Shown: in pieces, positions 1-5,174 of the stretch
Layout: every line of letters starts with the position of its first letter
Numbering within the stretch: the first letter of the stretch is position 1
Assembly: GCA_031274335.1 (NCBI GenBank)
Contig: JAISQG010000265.1
Coordinates: forward strand, 1-5,174
DNA: 5,174 nucleotides
Source of the DNA: Gracilibacteraceae bacterium
GTDB lineage: Bacteria; Bacillota; Desulfitobacteriia; Desulfitobacteriales; Syntrophobotulaceae
Direction: 5' to 3'
Translations under genes and position numbers: made by a program
The notes under the pieces: model-generated
What the model was told of the DNA's origin: nothing
What the model saw: only the letters and a program-made list of their open reading frames with translations
Database searches by the model: none

Positions 1-33
1 GCTGTCCTTGTGACTCCGCCTGACCTTGGCCAT
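1..33 (-). CDS. N-terminal fragment of a divergent gene, product not recognised
   Basis: Reading the minus strand from 33 down to 1 gives an ATG and ten further sense codons, M-A-K-V-R-R-S-H-K-D-S, which run off the left edge. I accept it as a real gene start because of what lies upstream. An SD (GGAGGGAG) sits 5 bases before the ATG, and a strong minus-strand promoter ends about 50 bases before it. A second in-frame ATG at 48-46 would add M-E-G-D-C, but it has no SD in front of it and would place the SD inside the gene, so the ATG at 33 is preferred. The peptide is short and strongly basic. Eleven residues are not enough to name a family. The gene is transcribed away from the formate dehydrogenase operon. 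Confidence 0.72.
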   Translation of the reverse strand, partial: MAKVRRSHKDS

Positions 34-38
34 GCAAT

Positions 39-46
39 CTCCCTCC
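39..46 (-). promoter_or_regulatory. Shine-Dalgarno site of the divergent gene
   Basis: The minus strand reads GGAGGGAG, then a 5-base spacer ATTGC, then ATG at 33. This is close to the ideal complement of the 16S 3' end. It decides the start at 33 over the in-frame ATG at 48. Confidence 0.75.
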
Positions 47-61
47 ATGCAATTATAAATA

Positions 62-77
62 AAAATCCGCAGATTTT
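62..77 (-). other. Small hairpin at the 5' end of the divergent transcript
   Basis: On the minus strand AAAATC (77-72) and GATTTT (67-62) form a perfect 6-bp stem around the loop TGCG. In RNA this is c(UGCG)g, a UNCG-type tetraloop with its usual C-G closing pair. The predicted transcription start of the divergent gene is near 79-80, so the hairpin would sit almost at the very 5' end of the mRNA. Such a position could protect the message from 5'-end decay; that role is inferred. The stem is mostly A-U, and the following UAUUUAUAAU is not a clean U-tract, so a terminator is unlikely. Confidence 0.45.
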
Positions 78-85
78 CAATGTCA

Positions 86-114
86 ATAATAGCATAAAAT
101 GGAAAAATTGTCAA
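86..114 (-). promoter_or_regulatory. Strong sigma70/sigmaA-type promoter for the divergent gene
   Basis: The minus strand has a perfect -35 box TTGACA (114-109), a 17-base spacer, and a -10 box TATTAT (91-86) that matches TATAAT at 5 of 6 positions. The predicted start is near 79-80, leaving a leader of about 45 bases to the ATG at 33. A second TTGACA lies at 86-81, with a weaker -10-like TTTATT at 63-58, also at 17-base spacing. A tandem promoter is therefore possible. The surrounding 50-110 stretch is AT-rich, unlike the genes. Confidence 0.75.
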
Positions 115-303
115 GCGCGTCTGAAACTTTTTTCTTGTGGTGTGTCGTCTCCAGAGGCCGCTCAAGAAAAGCGCGAAGCGGTTTTACGCCAAAAATCTTT
201 GATTCAGCCAGCGGACAAAAGAAGCTCTGGCCCGCAAACGCGACGGTTGATTCATTTATCAAGCGCGAAGGTCTGATCTGAGGAAGCAGGCCCATCTTAG
301 CGC
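115..303. other. Non-coding spacer between divergent promoters
   Basis: No open frame here has a plausible start signal or a recognisable protein on either strand. I do not recognise an RNA family. In particular I see no T-box motif, no tRNA shape and no clear Moco riboswitch. Visible structure is limited. The word AGCGCGAAG occurs at 170-178 and 262-270, and TCAAGCGCG occurs at 111-119 and 259-267. GCCAG (207-211) can pair with CTGGC (227-231). GGTCTG (270-275) can pair with CAGGCC (287-292) with one G-U pair. If the plus-strand promoter at 304-332 is the only one for fdh, this stretch is not in the fdh mRNA and would act only as DNA, for example as regulator-binding sites. Confidence 0.5.
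239..267. promoter_or_regulatory. Dyad upstream of the fdh promoter, possible operator or hairpin
   Basis: A perfect inverted repeat TTGAT-TCATTT-ATCAA lies at 247-262. It is flanked by CGCG (239-242) and CGCG (264-267), which also pair, and C244 can pair with G263, leaving A243 and G245-G246 bulged. The half-sites resemble the FNR box, but FNR sites have 4 bases between TTGAT and ATCAA and this has 6, so it does not fit that family. Its centre is about 85 bases before the predicted fdh start. It could be a binding site for another dimeric regulator, or chance. Confidence 0.3.
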
Positions 304-332
304 TTGTAATGCCGCCCGCGTTATGTTATGAT
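304..332 (+). promoter_or_regulatory. Predicted promoter of the fdh-TSCPD-lepA operon
   Basis: A -35-like TTGTAA (304-309) is followed by a 17-base spacer and a -10-like TATGAT (327-332), which matches TATAAT at 5 of 6 positions. The predicted start is near 339, giving a short leader of about 25 bases that holds only the SD. The -35 box matches at 4 of 6 positions, so the promoter may be moderate or activator-assisted. Confidence 0.5.
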
Positions 333-352
333 GACAGAAACAGTTTTTGGGC

Positions 353-358
353 GGAGGG
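353..358 (+). promoter_or_regulatory. Shine-Dalgarno site that sets the fdh start
   Basis: GGAGGG is followed by 6 bases and then ATG at 365. The frame is open back to a TTG at 347, after a stop at 332-334, but starting there would put this SD inside the coding sequence. The ATG at 365 is therefore chosen. Confidence 0.85.
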
Positions 359-364
359 ATTCCG

Positions 365-3049
365 ATGAACCGGATACAGTTAATAATAAACGGCGCAACG
401 TATAACGTGCCGGCGGGCACGACTTTGCTCGGCGCCTGCCGCATGCACAAAATCGAGGTGCCGACGCTTTGTTTTGAGCCAAGCCTGCGCAGCTGGGGCG
501 CCTGCCGACTTTGCGTGGTCGAAGTGGAGGGCCGCCGCTCTCTGGCGGCTTCCTGCGGCACGGAGGCCGCGCCGGGCATGGTGGTGCTCACCGACAGCCC
601 GCGGGTGCGCGAAGCGCGCAAAACCCTGCTGGAACTGCTGGTGGCCAATCATGACATCGACTGCCTGACCTGCGAGAAAATGGGGCGCTGCGAGCTGGCG
701 CGTTACGCCTATGAGTACGGCGTGAAGAAAGACGTATTCCAGGGAGAGAAAAGGCGTTGCGAAATCGACGACACCAACCCGTTCATCACGCGCGACATGA
801 ACAAATGCATCCTCTGCGGGCGCTGCGTGCGGGCCTGCGCGGATATCCAAGCGCAGCACGTCCTGCATTACGCGGGCCGCGGGTTTGAAAGCCGGGTCAC
901 GCCGGCCTTTGATCTGCCTTACGGAGAGTCGGACTGCGTTTTTTGCGGCAGCTGCCTTTCCGTCTGCCCGGTCGGGGCGCTGACGGAGAAAAAAATGGCC
1001 GGGAGAGGACGGCCGTGGGAAATAACGAAAGTGCGGACTACATGTCCGTTTTGCGGCACGGGCTGCGGCTTTGACCTCAATGTCAAAAACGGCCGGGTCA
1101 TCGGCGTCACTTCCGCCGCGAACGCGCCGGTCAACGGGCGCTCGCTCTGCGTGAAAGGGCGGTTTGGCACGGATTTAATCCACAGCCCGCAAAGACTGAC
1201 GCGGCCGCTCATTCGCCGCGACGGCGTTTTGCAGGAAGCGGAGTGGCACGAGGCTTTTGACCTTATCGCCGCCCGGCTGAAAGCCATCCGGGACGGGCAC
1301 GGCCCCGACGCGCTGGCGGCCCTGAGCAGCGCGCGCTGTACCAATGAAGAAAATTTTCTCATGCAGAAGTTCGTCCGCGTGGTTTTGGGCACGAACAATG
1401 TGGATCATTGCGCCCGCGTCTGCCACGCCGCTTCCGTGATCGGGCTGCGGACGCCTTTTGGCTCCGGGGCCATGACGAACAGCATCCGCGAAATCCCGTC
1501 CACGAAGACCATGCTCGTCATCGGCGCCAACCCGACGGAAGCGCATCCCGTCATCGGCAGCAAAATGAAGCAGGCCGCGCAAAACGGCTGCCGCATCATT
1601 GTCGCTGATCCGCGGCGCATTGAACTCGTGCGTTACGCCGAGCTGTGGCTGCGCCTGAAACCGGGAACGGACACCGCCCTCATCAACGGCATCATGCACG
1701 TCATCCTGGCCGAAGGGTGGGAGGATCGCCGTTTCATCGAGGAGCGCACGAGCGGATTCGCCAATTTGCGGGAAGTGGTGCGGGAATATACGCCGGAATA
1801 CGTGAGCGCCATAACGGATGTGCCGGCGGCGGATGTGCGCCGGGCGGCGGAAATATACGCGCGCGGCGGCGGGCCGGCCCAGATTTTTTACACGCTCGGC
1901 ATCGCGGAGCACACATGCGGCACGGATAACGTCATGGCCCTAGCCAACCTGGCCATGCTGACCGGCAACGTCGGCAAGGAAAATTCCGGCGTCAATCCCT
2001 TGCGCGGGCAAAATAACGTGCAGGGCGGCTGTGATATGGGCGCGCTGCCGGATTGTTTTCCTGGCTATCAGAAAGTTACAGATTTAGAAATAAGAAGAAA
2101 ATTTGAGAAATCATGGGGCATAAGCCTGAGCCCGCAGGAAGGGCTCATGCTGCCGCAAATGCTGGACGCCTGCGTCGCCGGCCAGGTAAAAGGCATGTAT
2201 ATCATGGGCGAGGATCCGCTGAGCACGGACGCGGACAGCAGCCATGTGCGGGCGGCTCTGACGGCGCTGGATTTTCTCGTTGTGCAGGATATTTTTCTGA
2301 CGGAGACAGCGAAGCTGGCAGACGTCGTGCTGCCGGGCGCGAGTTTCGCCGAAAAATCGGGGACGTTCACGAATACGGAGCGCCGCGTCCAGATGGTGCG
2401 GCAGGCGATAGAGCCTCTGAGCGGCAAGGCGGACTGGCGGATCATCTGCGAACTGGCCGGCTGGATGGGTTATGATTTCTCTTATGCTTCCCCGGCGGAG
2501 GTCATGACGGAAATAGCCGCCCTCACGCCGCAGTACACCGGCATCTCCCACAGCCGGCTGGGGACAAAGGGCTTGCAGTGGCCGGTGCCGGCCGTCGATC
2601 ATTACGGGACGCCCATCCTGCACCGGGGGCGCTTCACGCGCGGCCGGGGGCTGTTTATGCCGGTGGAGTACCGGGAAGCGGCGGAACTGCCGGACGCGGA
2701 ATACCCGCTCATGCTGACGACGGGGCGCAAACTCGCGCATTACAATATCAGCACGGCTTATTCGCCGGCGCTGATGGAGCACGACCCGGAGGAATTTGCG
2801 GAAATCAGCCCGGAGGACGCCCGCCGGCTGCGGATCAGCGACGGGGAAATCGCGCGCGTCACGACGCGCCGCGGGACGGTGCGGACCAAAGTGCGCGTGA
2901 CGGAGCGCGTGCGGCCGGGCATAATTTTTATGACCTTTCATTATAAGGCGGTACCGGTGAACGTGCTGACAAACGGCGCCTGGGATAAGGTGTCCGGCAC
3001 GTATGAATACAAAGTATGCGCGGCGCGGCTGGAAAAAATCAGGGGGTGA
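365..3049 (+). CDS. fdhA: Formate dehydrogenase catalytic (alpha) subunit, cysteine type, with NuoG-like iron-sulfur N-terminus
   Basis: This 894-aa cytoplasmic protein oxidises formate to CO2, or reduces CO2, at a bis-MGD molybdenum or tungsten centre. It has no signal peptide. Domains in order are as follows. A [2Fe-2S] ferredoxin fold has C36, C47, C50 and C64. A NuoG-type His-Cys [4Fe-4S] motif has H96, C100, C103 and C109. A two-cluster ferredoxin has C148/151/154/158 and C191/194/197/201. The catalytic domain then has a [4Fe-4S] site at C227, C230, C234 and C262, with K264 in the electron-relay position. The metal ligand is C353 in NNVDHCARVCH, encoded by TGC at 1421-1423, so this is not a selenoprotein. 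H354 follows, and R547 in NPLRGQNNVQG matches the active-site Arg. The C-terminal MGD-binding domain spans about 778-890. Length and layout resemble Moorella FdhA and the FdsA type, which pass electrons to NAD(P)-linked partners. No such partner is seen downstream. The family is certain; the electron acceptor is unknown. Confidence 0.95.
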   Translation: MNRIQLIINGATYNVPAGTTLLGACRMHKIEVPTLCFEPSLRSWGACRLCVVEVEGRRSLAASCGTEAAPGMVVLTDSPRVREARKTLLELLVANHDIDCLTCEKMGRCELARYAYEYGVKKDVFQGEKRRCEIDDTNPFITRDMNKCILCGRCVRACADIQAQHVLHYAGRGFESRVTPAFDLPYGESDCVFCGSCLSVCPVGALTEKKMAGRGRPWEITKVRTTCPFCGTGCGFDLNVKNGRVIGVTSAANAPVNGRSLCVKGRFGTDLIHSPQRLTRPLIRRDGVLQEAEWHEAFDLIAARLKAIRDGHGPDALAALSSARCTNEENFLMQKFVRVVLGTNNVDHCARVCHAASVIGLRTPFGSGAMTNSIREIPSTKTMLVIGANPTEAHPVIGSKMKQAAQNGCRIIVADPRRIELVRYAELWLRLKPGTDTALINGIMHVILAEGWEDRRFIEERTSGFANLREVVREYTPEYVSAITDVPAADVRRAAEIYARGGGPAQIFYTLGIAEHTCGTDNVMALANLAMLTGNVGKENSGVNPLRGQNNVQGGCDMGALPDCFPGYQKVTDLEIRRKFEKSWGISLSPQEGLMLPQMLDACVAGQVKGMYIMGEDPLSTDADSSHVRAALTALDFLVVQDIFLTETAKLADVVLPGASFAEKSGTFTNTERRVQMVRQAIEPLSGKADWRIICELAGWMGYDFSYASPAEVMTEIAALTPQYTGISHSRLGTKGLQWPVPAVDHYGTPILHRGRFTRGRGLFMPVEYREAAELPDAEYPLMLTTGRKLAHYNISTAYSPALMEHDPEEFAEISPEDARRLRISDGEIARVTTRRGTVRTKVRVTERVRPGIIFMTFHYKAVPVNVLTNGAWDKVSGTYEYKVCAARLEKIRG
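3041..3049 (+). promoter_or_regulatory. Shine-Dalgarno site overlapping the fdh stop codon
   Basis: AGGGGGTGA matches the extended anti-SD complement AGGAGGTGA at 8 of 9 positions. Its last three bases are the fdh TGA stop. The ATG at 3054 follows the GGGGG core by 7 bases. Ribosomes ending fdh stop on top of the next initiation site, which suggests translational coupling. This site also decides the start at 3054 over an in-frame ATG at 3003 that lies within fdh. Confidence 0.8.
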
Positions 3050-3053
3050 GGAT

Positions 3054-3302
3054 ATGCGGCACAGCTATAAAATGCGCGGCACTTGTGCGACCGAGGTTTC
3101 GTTTGACCTGGACGGGCATACGGTGAGCGATATACGGTTTACGCGCGGCTGCGACGGCAATCTGCAGGCTGTCGCCGTTTTGGCGGAGGGACTGAGCGCG
3201 GAGCGGATTGAGGCTCTGCTCGGAGGCATCGATTGTGGCGGGCGGGGAACGTCCTGCCCGGATCAGCTGGCGCGGGCCGTGCGCGCCGCGCTGGAGGAAT
3301 AG
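3054..3302 (+). CDS. Small TSCPD-domain protein of unknown function
   Basis: This is an 82-aa protein with the hallmark T66-S-C-P-D70 motif near its C-terminus. Its four cysteines (C11, C33, C61, C68) sit in MRGTCATEV, FTRGCDGNL and IDCGGRGTSCPD. The same motif occurs in the C-terminal region of B12-dependent (class II) ribonucleotide reductases. Stand-alone proteins of this size form a known Firmicute-type family (TIGR03905-like, from memory) with no established function. The cysteines could bind a metal or take part in redox chemistry; that is inference. No signal peptide or membrane segment is seen. It starts 4 bases after the fdh stop on an SD that contains that stop, so its translation is probably coupled to fdh. 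A longer in-frame start at 3003 would overlap fdh by 47 bases and is not favoured. Confidence 0.9.
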   Translation: MRHSYKMRGTCATEVSFDLDGHTVSDIRFTRGCDGNLQAVAVLAEGLSAERIEALLGGIDCGGRGTSCPDQLARAVRAALEE

Positions 3303-3324
3303 AAGTTTAGTGACGGAGGAATAG
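3293..3324 (+). repeat. 10-bp direct repeat duplicating the SD-like word before lepA
   Basis: GGAGGAATAG occurs at 3293-3302, where it forms the last two codons and TAG stop of the TSCPD gene. It occurs again at 3315-3324, where it supplies the lepA SD and an in-frame TAG just before the lepA ATG. The copies start 22 bases apart. The first copy is followed by a 5-codon frame, GTG-ACG-GAG-GAA-TAG (3310-3324), which would end inside the lepA SD region. I have no evidence that this mini-frame is translated. Confidence 0.6.
3315..3320 (+). promoter_or_regulatory. Shine-Dalgarno site of lepA
   Basis: GGAGGA lies 7 bases before the ATG at 3328. An in-frame TAG at 3322-3324 rules out any longer lepA start. 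Confidence 0.85.
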
Positions 3325-3327
3325 CAA

Positions 3328-5130
3328 ATGGCTCAGGCATCGCCCACCATCCGCAATTTTTGCATCATCGCTCATATCGACCACGGCAAATCCACGCTGG
3401 CTGACCGTCTCATCGAATATACGGGGGCCATGTCGGCGCGCGAATTGAAGGAGCAGGTGCTGGACTCCATGGATCTGGAGCGTGAGCGCGGCATCACGAT
3501 CAAGCTTCAGGCCGTTCGCCTGAGCTACCCGGCGCGGGACGGGCAGACTTACGATCTGAACCTCATCGACACGCCCGGCCATGTCGATTTTTCCTATGAA
3601 GTATCACGCAGTTTGGCCGCCTGCGAAGGTGCGCTGCTCGTCGTGGACGCGGCGCAGGGCATTGAAGCCCAGACGCTGGCCAACGTCTATCTGGCGCTGG
3701 AAAACGATTTGGAAATCATCCCCGTCATCAACAAAATCGATTTGCCCAGCGCGGAACCGGAGCGCGTCAAAAAGGAAATAGAGGAAGTCATCGGCCTGGA
3801 CGCTTCCGGGGCCATTCTCGCCTCGGCCAAAAACGGCGCCGGCGTCGAAGAAATCCTGGAAGCGATCGTGCGCCTCATCCCGCCCCCGCGCGGTGACGAC
3901 GCGGCCCCGCTCCGCGCGCTTATTTTCGACTCCAAATTCGACGCCTACCGCGGCGCCATCCCCTATTTGCGCGTTTTTGACGGCGCGGTGACCAAAGGAA
4001 CACGCATCCGCATGATGGCGACGGGCAAAACCTTCGAGGTGACGGAAACCGGCATTTTCACGCCGCAGATGACCCCGGCGGAGCGGCTCCGAGCCGGCGA
4101 GGTCGGCTATGTTGCCGGCAGCATCAAAAACGTCGCCGACACGCGCGTGGGCGACACGGTCACAGACGAAGCCCATCCCGCGGCCGCGCCGCTGCCGGGC
4201 TACAAAAAAGCGGTGTCTATGGTATTTTGCGGCATGTATCCCATCGAAACCTCGGATTTCGCCCGGCTGAAAGACGCGCTGGAAAAACTGCAGCTGAACG
4301 ACGCCAGCCTGATGTTTGAAAACGAAACGTCCGCCGCACTTGGCTTCGGCTTTCGCTGCGGCTTTCTCGGCCTGTTGCACATGGAAATCATTCAGGAGCG
4401 TCTGGAACGGGAATTTGACCTCAGCATCATCACGACCGCGCCGAGCGTCATTTACAAAGTCAATTTTCTGACCGGCGAAAGCCGTTTCGTGGACAATCCG
4501 GCCCTCATGCCTCCGGCCGGGGAAATCGCCGGCATCGAGGAACCGGTCGTCCGGGCCTCCGTTATGGCGCCGGCGGAGTTTGTCGGTGCCATCATGGAAC
4601 TGAACCAGGAAAAAAGAGGCATGTACATCGCGATGGACTATATCACGGAAACGCGTGTGAACCTCCGGTATGACATACCCCTCAGCGAAATAGTCTATGA
4701 TTATTTTGACCAGCTCAAATCGCGCACGCGGGGCTACGCTTCGCTTGATTACGAATTGCGGGGCTACCATGCGGCCGACCTCGTGAAGCTGGACATCATG
4801 CTGAACGGGGAAATCGTGGATGCCCTTTCTTTTATCGTTCACCGCGAAAAAGCCTACGCCCGCGGGCGTAAAATAGTGGAAAAGCTGCGCCGCCTCATTC
4901 CGCGCCAATTGTTCGAGGTGCCGGTGCAGGCCGCCGTCGGGGCCCGCGTCATCGCCCGCGAAACGATTCGCGCTTTGCGCAAGGATGTGCTGGCCAAATG
5001 TTACGGCGGCGACATTTCGCGCAAAAGGAAATTGCTGGAAAAACAGAAAGAGGGCAAGAAACGCATGAAACAGGTCGGCAGCGTCGAAATCCCCCAGGAC
5101 GCTTTCATGGCGATCCTGGAGCGGGATTAG
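3328..5130 (+). CDS. lepA: Elongation factor 4 (LepA), translational GTPase
   Basis: This complete 600-aa protein has the usual length for LepA/EF4, a ribosome-bound GTPase implicated in back-translocation or in ribosome assembly and initiation under stress. The G domain shows G1 AHIDHGKST (15-23), G2 RGIT (54-57), G3 DTPGH (81-85, with the catalytic His H85), G4 NKID (135-138) and G5 SAK (166-168). Domain II follows at about 190-280. EF-G-like domains III and V include [14 protein letters not shown] (341-354). The LepA-specific C-terminal domain (about 490-600) contains the diagnostic basic stretch around [20 protein letters not shown] (557-576). The start is fixed by a good SD and an upstream in-frame stop. 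The gene lies 25 bases after the TSCPD gene on the same strand with no terminator between, so it is probably read from the fdh promoter, though an internal promoter cannot be excluded. Nothing is truncated or unusual in the motifs. Confidence 0.99.
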   Translation: MAQASPTIRNFCIIAHIDHGKSTLADRLIEYTGAMSARELKEQVLDSMDLERERGITIKLQAVRLSYPARDGQTYDLNLIDTPGHVDFSYEVSRSLAACEGALLVVDAAQGIEAQTLANVYLALENDLEIIPVINKIDLPSAEPERVKKEIEEVIGLDASGAILASAKNGAGVEEILEAIVRLIPPPRGDDAAPLRALIFDSKFDAYRGAIPYLRVFDGAVTKGTRIRMMATGKTFEVTETGIFTPQMTPAERLRAGEVGYVAGSIKNVADTRVGDTVTDEAHPAAAPLPGYKKAVSMVFCGMYPIETSDFARLKDALEKLQLNDASLMFENETSAALGFGFRCGFLGLLHMEIIQERLEREFDLSIITTAPSVIYKVNFLTGESRFVDNPALMPPAGEIAGIEEPVVRASVMAPAEFVGAIMELNQEKRGMYIAMDYITETRVNLRYDIPLSEIVYDYFDQLKSRTRGYASLDYELRGYHAADLVKLDIMLNGEIVDALSFIVHREKAYARGRKIVEKLRRLIPRQLFEVPVQAAVGARVIARETIRALRKDVLAKCYGGDISRKRKLLEKQKEGKKRMKQVGSVEIPQDAFMAILERD

Positions 5131-5132
5131 TT

Positions 5133-5173
5133 GTTAGGGGCTACCCACTACCCACTACCCACTACCCACTAAC
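5133..5173. repeat. Imperfect inverted repeat enclosing the heptamer array
   Basis: GTTAGGGG (5133-5140) can pair with CCC-A-CTAAC (5165-5173), giving 8 pairs with one bulged A and a loop of 24 bases that holds most of the heptamer copies. There is no following U-tract inside the window, so I do not call it a terminator. The pairing may be a by-product of the repeat. Confidence 0.35.
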
Positions 5174-5174
5174 C
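5141..5174. repeat. Heptanucleotide tandem repeat (CTACCCA)n after lepA
   Basis: Four perfect head-to-tail copies of CTACCCA lie at 5141-5147, 5148-5154, 5155-5161 and 5162-5168. A degenerate partial copy CTAACC (5169-5174) reaches the window edge, so the true length is unknown. The minus strand carries four GGG runs, each separated by the 4-base loop TAGT (opposite 5144-5167), which meets the usual G-quadruplex pattern. The array begins 10 bases after the lepA stop. Copy number of such arrays often varies by slippage, and a repeat at the edge could also mark an assembly break. Confidence 0.85.

Noticed and set aside
247..262. FNR box
   Set aside because: The half-sites TTGAT/ATCAA match, but FNR needs 4 bases between them and here there are 6. 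I keep it only as an unassigned dyad.
10..276. 88-codon plus-strand frame across the left edge and spacer
   Set aside because: It is antisense to the divergent gene start and its promoter, has no SD, and its translation is not protein-like.
83..295. 70-codon minus-strand frame across the intergenic spacer
   Set aside because: It has no SD before its ATG, it runs through the strong divergent promoter, and its sequence resembles no protein family I know.
115..340. Moco/Wco riboswitch upstream of the molybdoenzyme gene
   Set aside because: The context made it worth looking for, but I could not fit the expected conserved stems, and the likely promoter at 304-332 leaves a leader of only about 25 bases.
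1421..1423. Selenocysteine codon at the active site
   Set aside because: The codon is TGC, not TGA, so a SECIS element is neither needed nor sought.
2111..2941. Antisense open frame (276 codons) on the minus strand inside the formate dehydrogenase gene
   Set aside because: It is a composition-driven shadow of a well-supported gene, with Arg/His/Pro-rich sequence and no family likeness.
3604..4908. Long antisense open frame (434 codons) on the minus strand inside lepA
   Set aside because: It lies wholly opposite a certain lepA gene, and its translation is rich in His, Arg and Phe with no recognisable domain. This is the usual shadow of GC-rich codon bias.
5133..5173. Intrinsic terminator of lepA
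   Set aside because: The stem is interrupted, the loop is long, and no T-run follows within the window.
5131..5174. CRISPR array or telomere-like repeat
   Set aside because: A 7-bp unit repeated without spacers is not a CRISPR. TTAGGGG occurs only once and the unit is CTACCCA, so it is not a telomeric array.

Overview
The window looks like a chromosomal segment of an anaerobic bacterium with a GC-rich genome and strong purine-rich Shine-Dalgarno sites. My best guess is a Firmicute, either Clostridia or a GC-rich Negativicute. This rests on three inferences: a Moorella-type cytoplasmic formate dehydrogenase, a stand-alone TSCPD-domain protein of a type common in Firmicutes, and the SD style. 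The sequence contains no rRNA or other direct taxonomic marker.

Layout. Bases 1-33 hold the first 11 codons of a divergent minus-strand gene that runs off the left edge. It has a very good SD (39-46) and a near-perfect sigma70/sigmaA promoter (86-114, minus). Bases 115-303 are a non-coding spacer with a few small dyads and repeated AGCGCG words. A reasonable plus-strand promoter (304-332) then leads into three closely packed plus-strand genes. These are a 894-aa molybdenum/tungsten formate dehydrogenase catalytic subunit (365-3049), an 82-aa TSCPD-domain protein (3054-3302) and a complete 600-aa lepA (EF4) gene (3328-5130). After lepA the last 44 bases carry a CTACCCA heptamer tandem repeat that runs to the right edge.

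How the genes relate. Spacings of 4 and 25 bases, the fdh stop codon lying inside the SD of the next gene, and no visible terminator between them suggest one transcript. The formate dehydrogenase is a cysteine (not selenocysteine) enzyme. It has a NuoG-like N-terminal chain of four predicted iron-sulfur clusters, which implies electron transfer to a partner such as a diaphorase or hydrogenase, but no partner subunit lies downstream in this window. The TSCPD protein has no established function. LepA is a housekeeping translational GTPase and probably has no functional link to formate metabolism.

Overall the coding content belongs to known families. The less ordinary points are the partnerless fdh next to a translationally coupled TSCPD gene, the heptamer/G-quadruplex-capable repeat after lepA, the duplicated SD-like word before lepA, an AT-rich island inside fdh, and the 5'-end hairpin of the divergent transcript. 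I see no convincing new defence, mobile or RNA system here.
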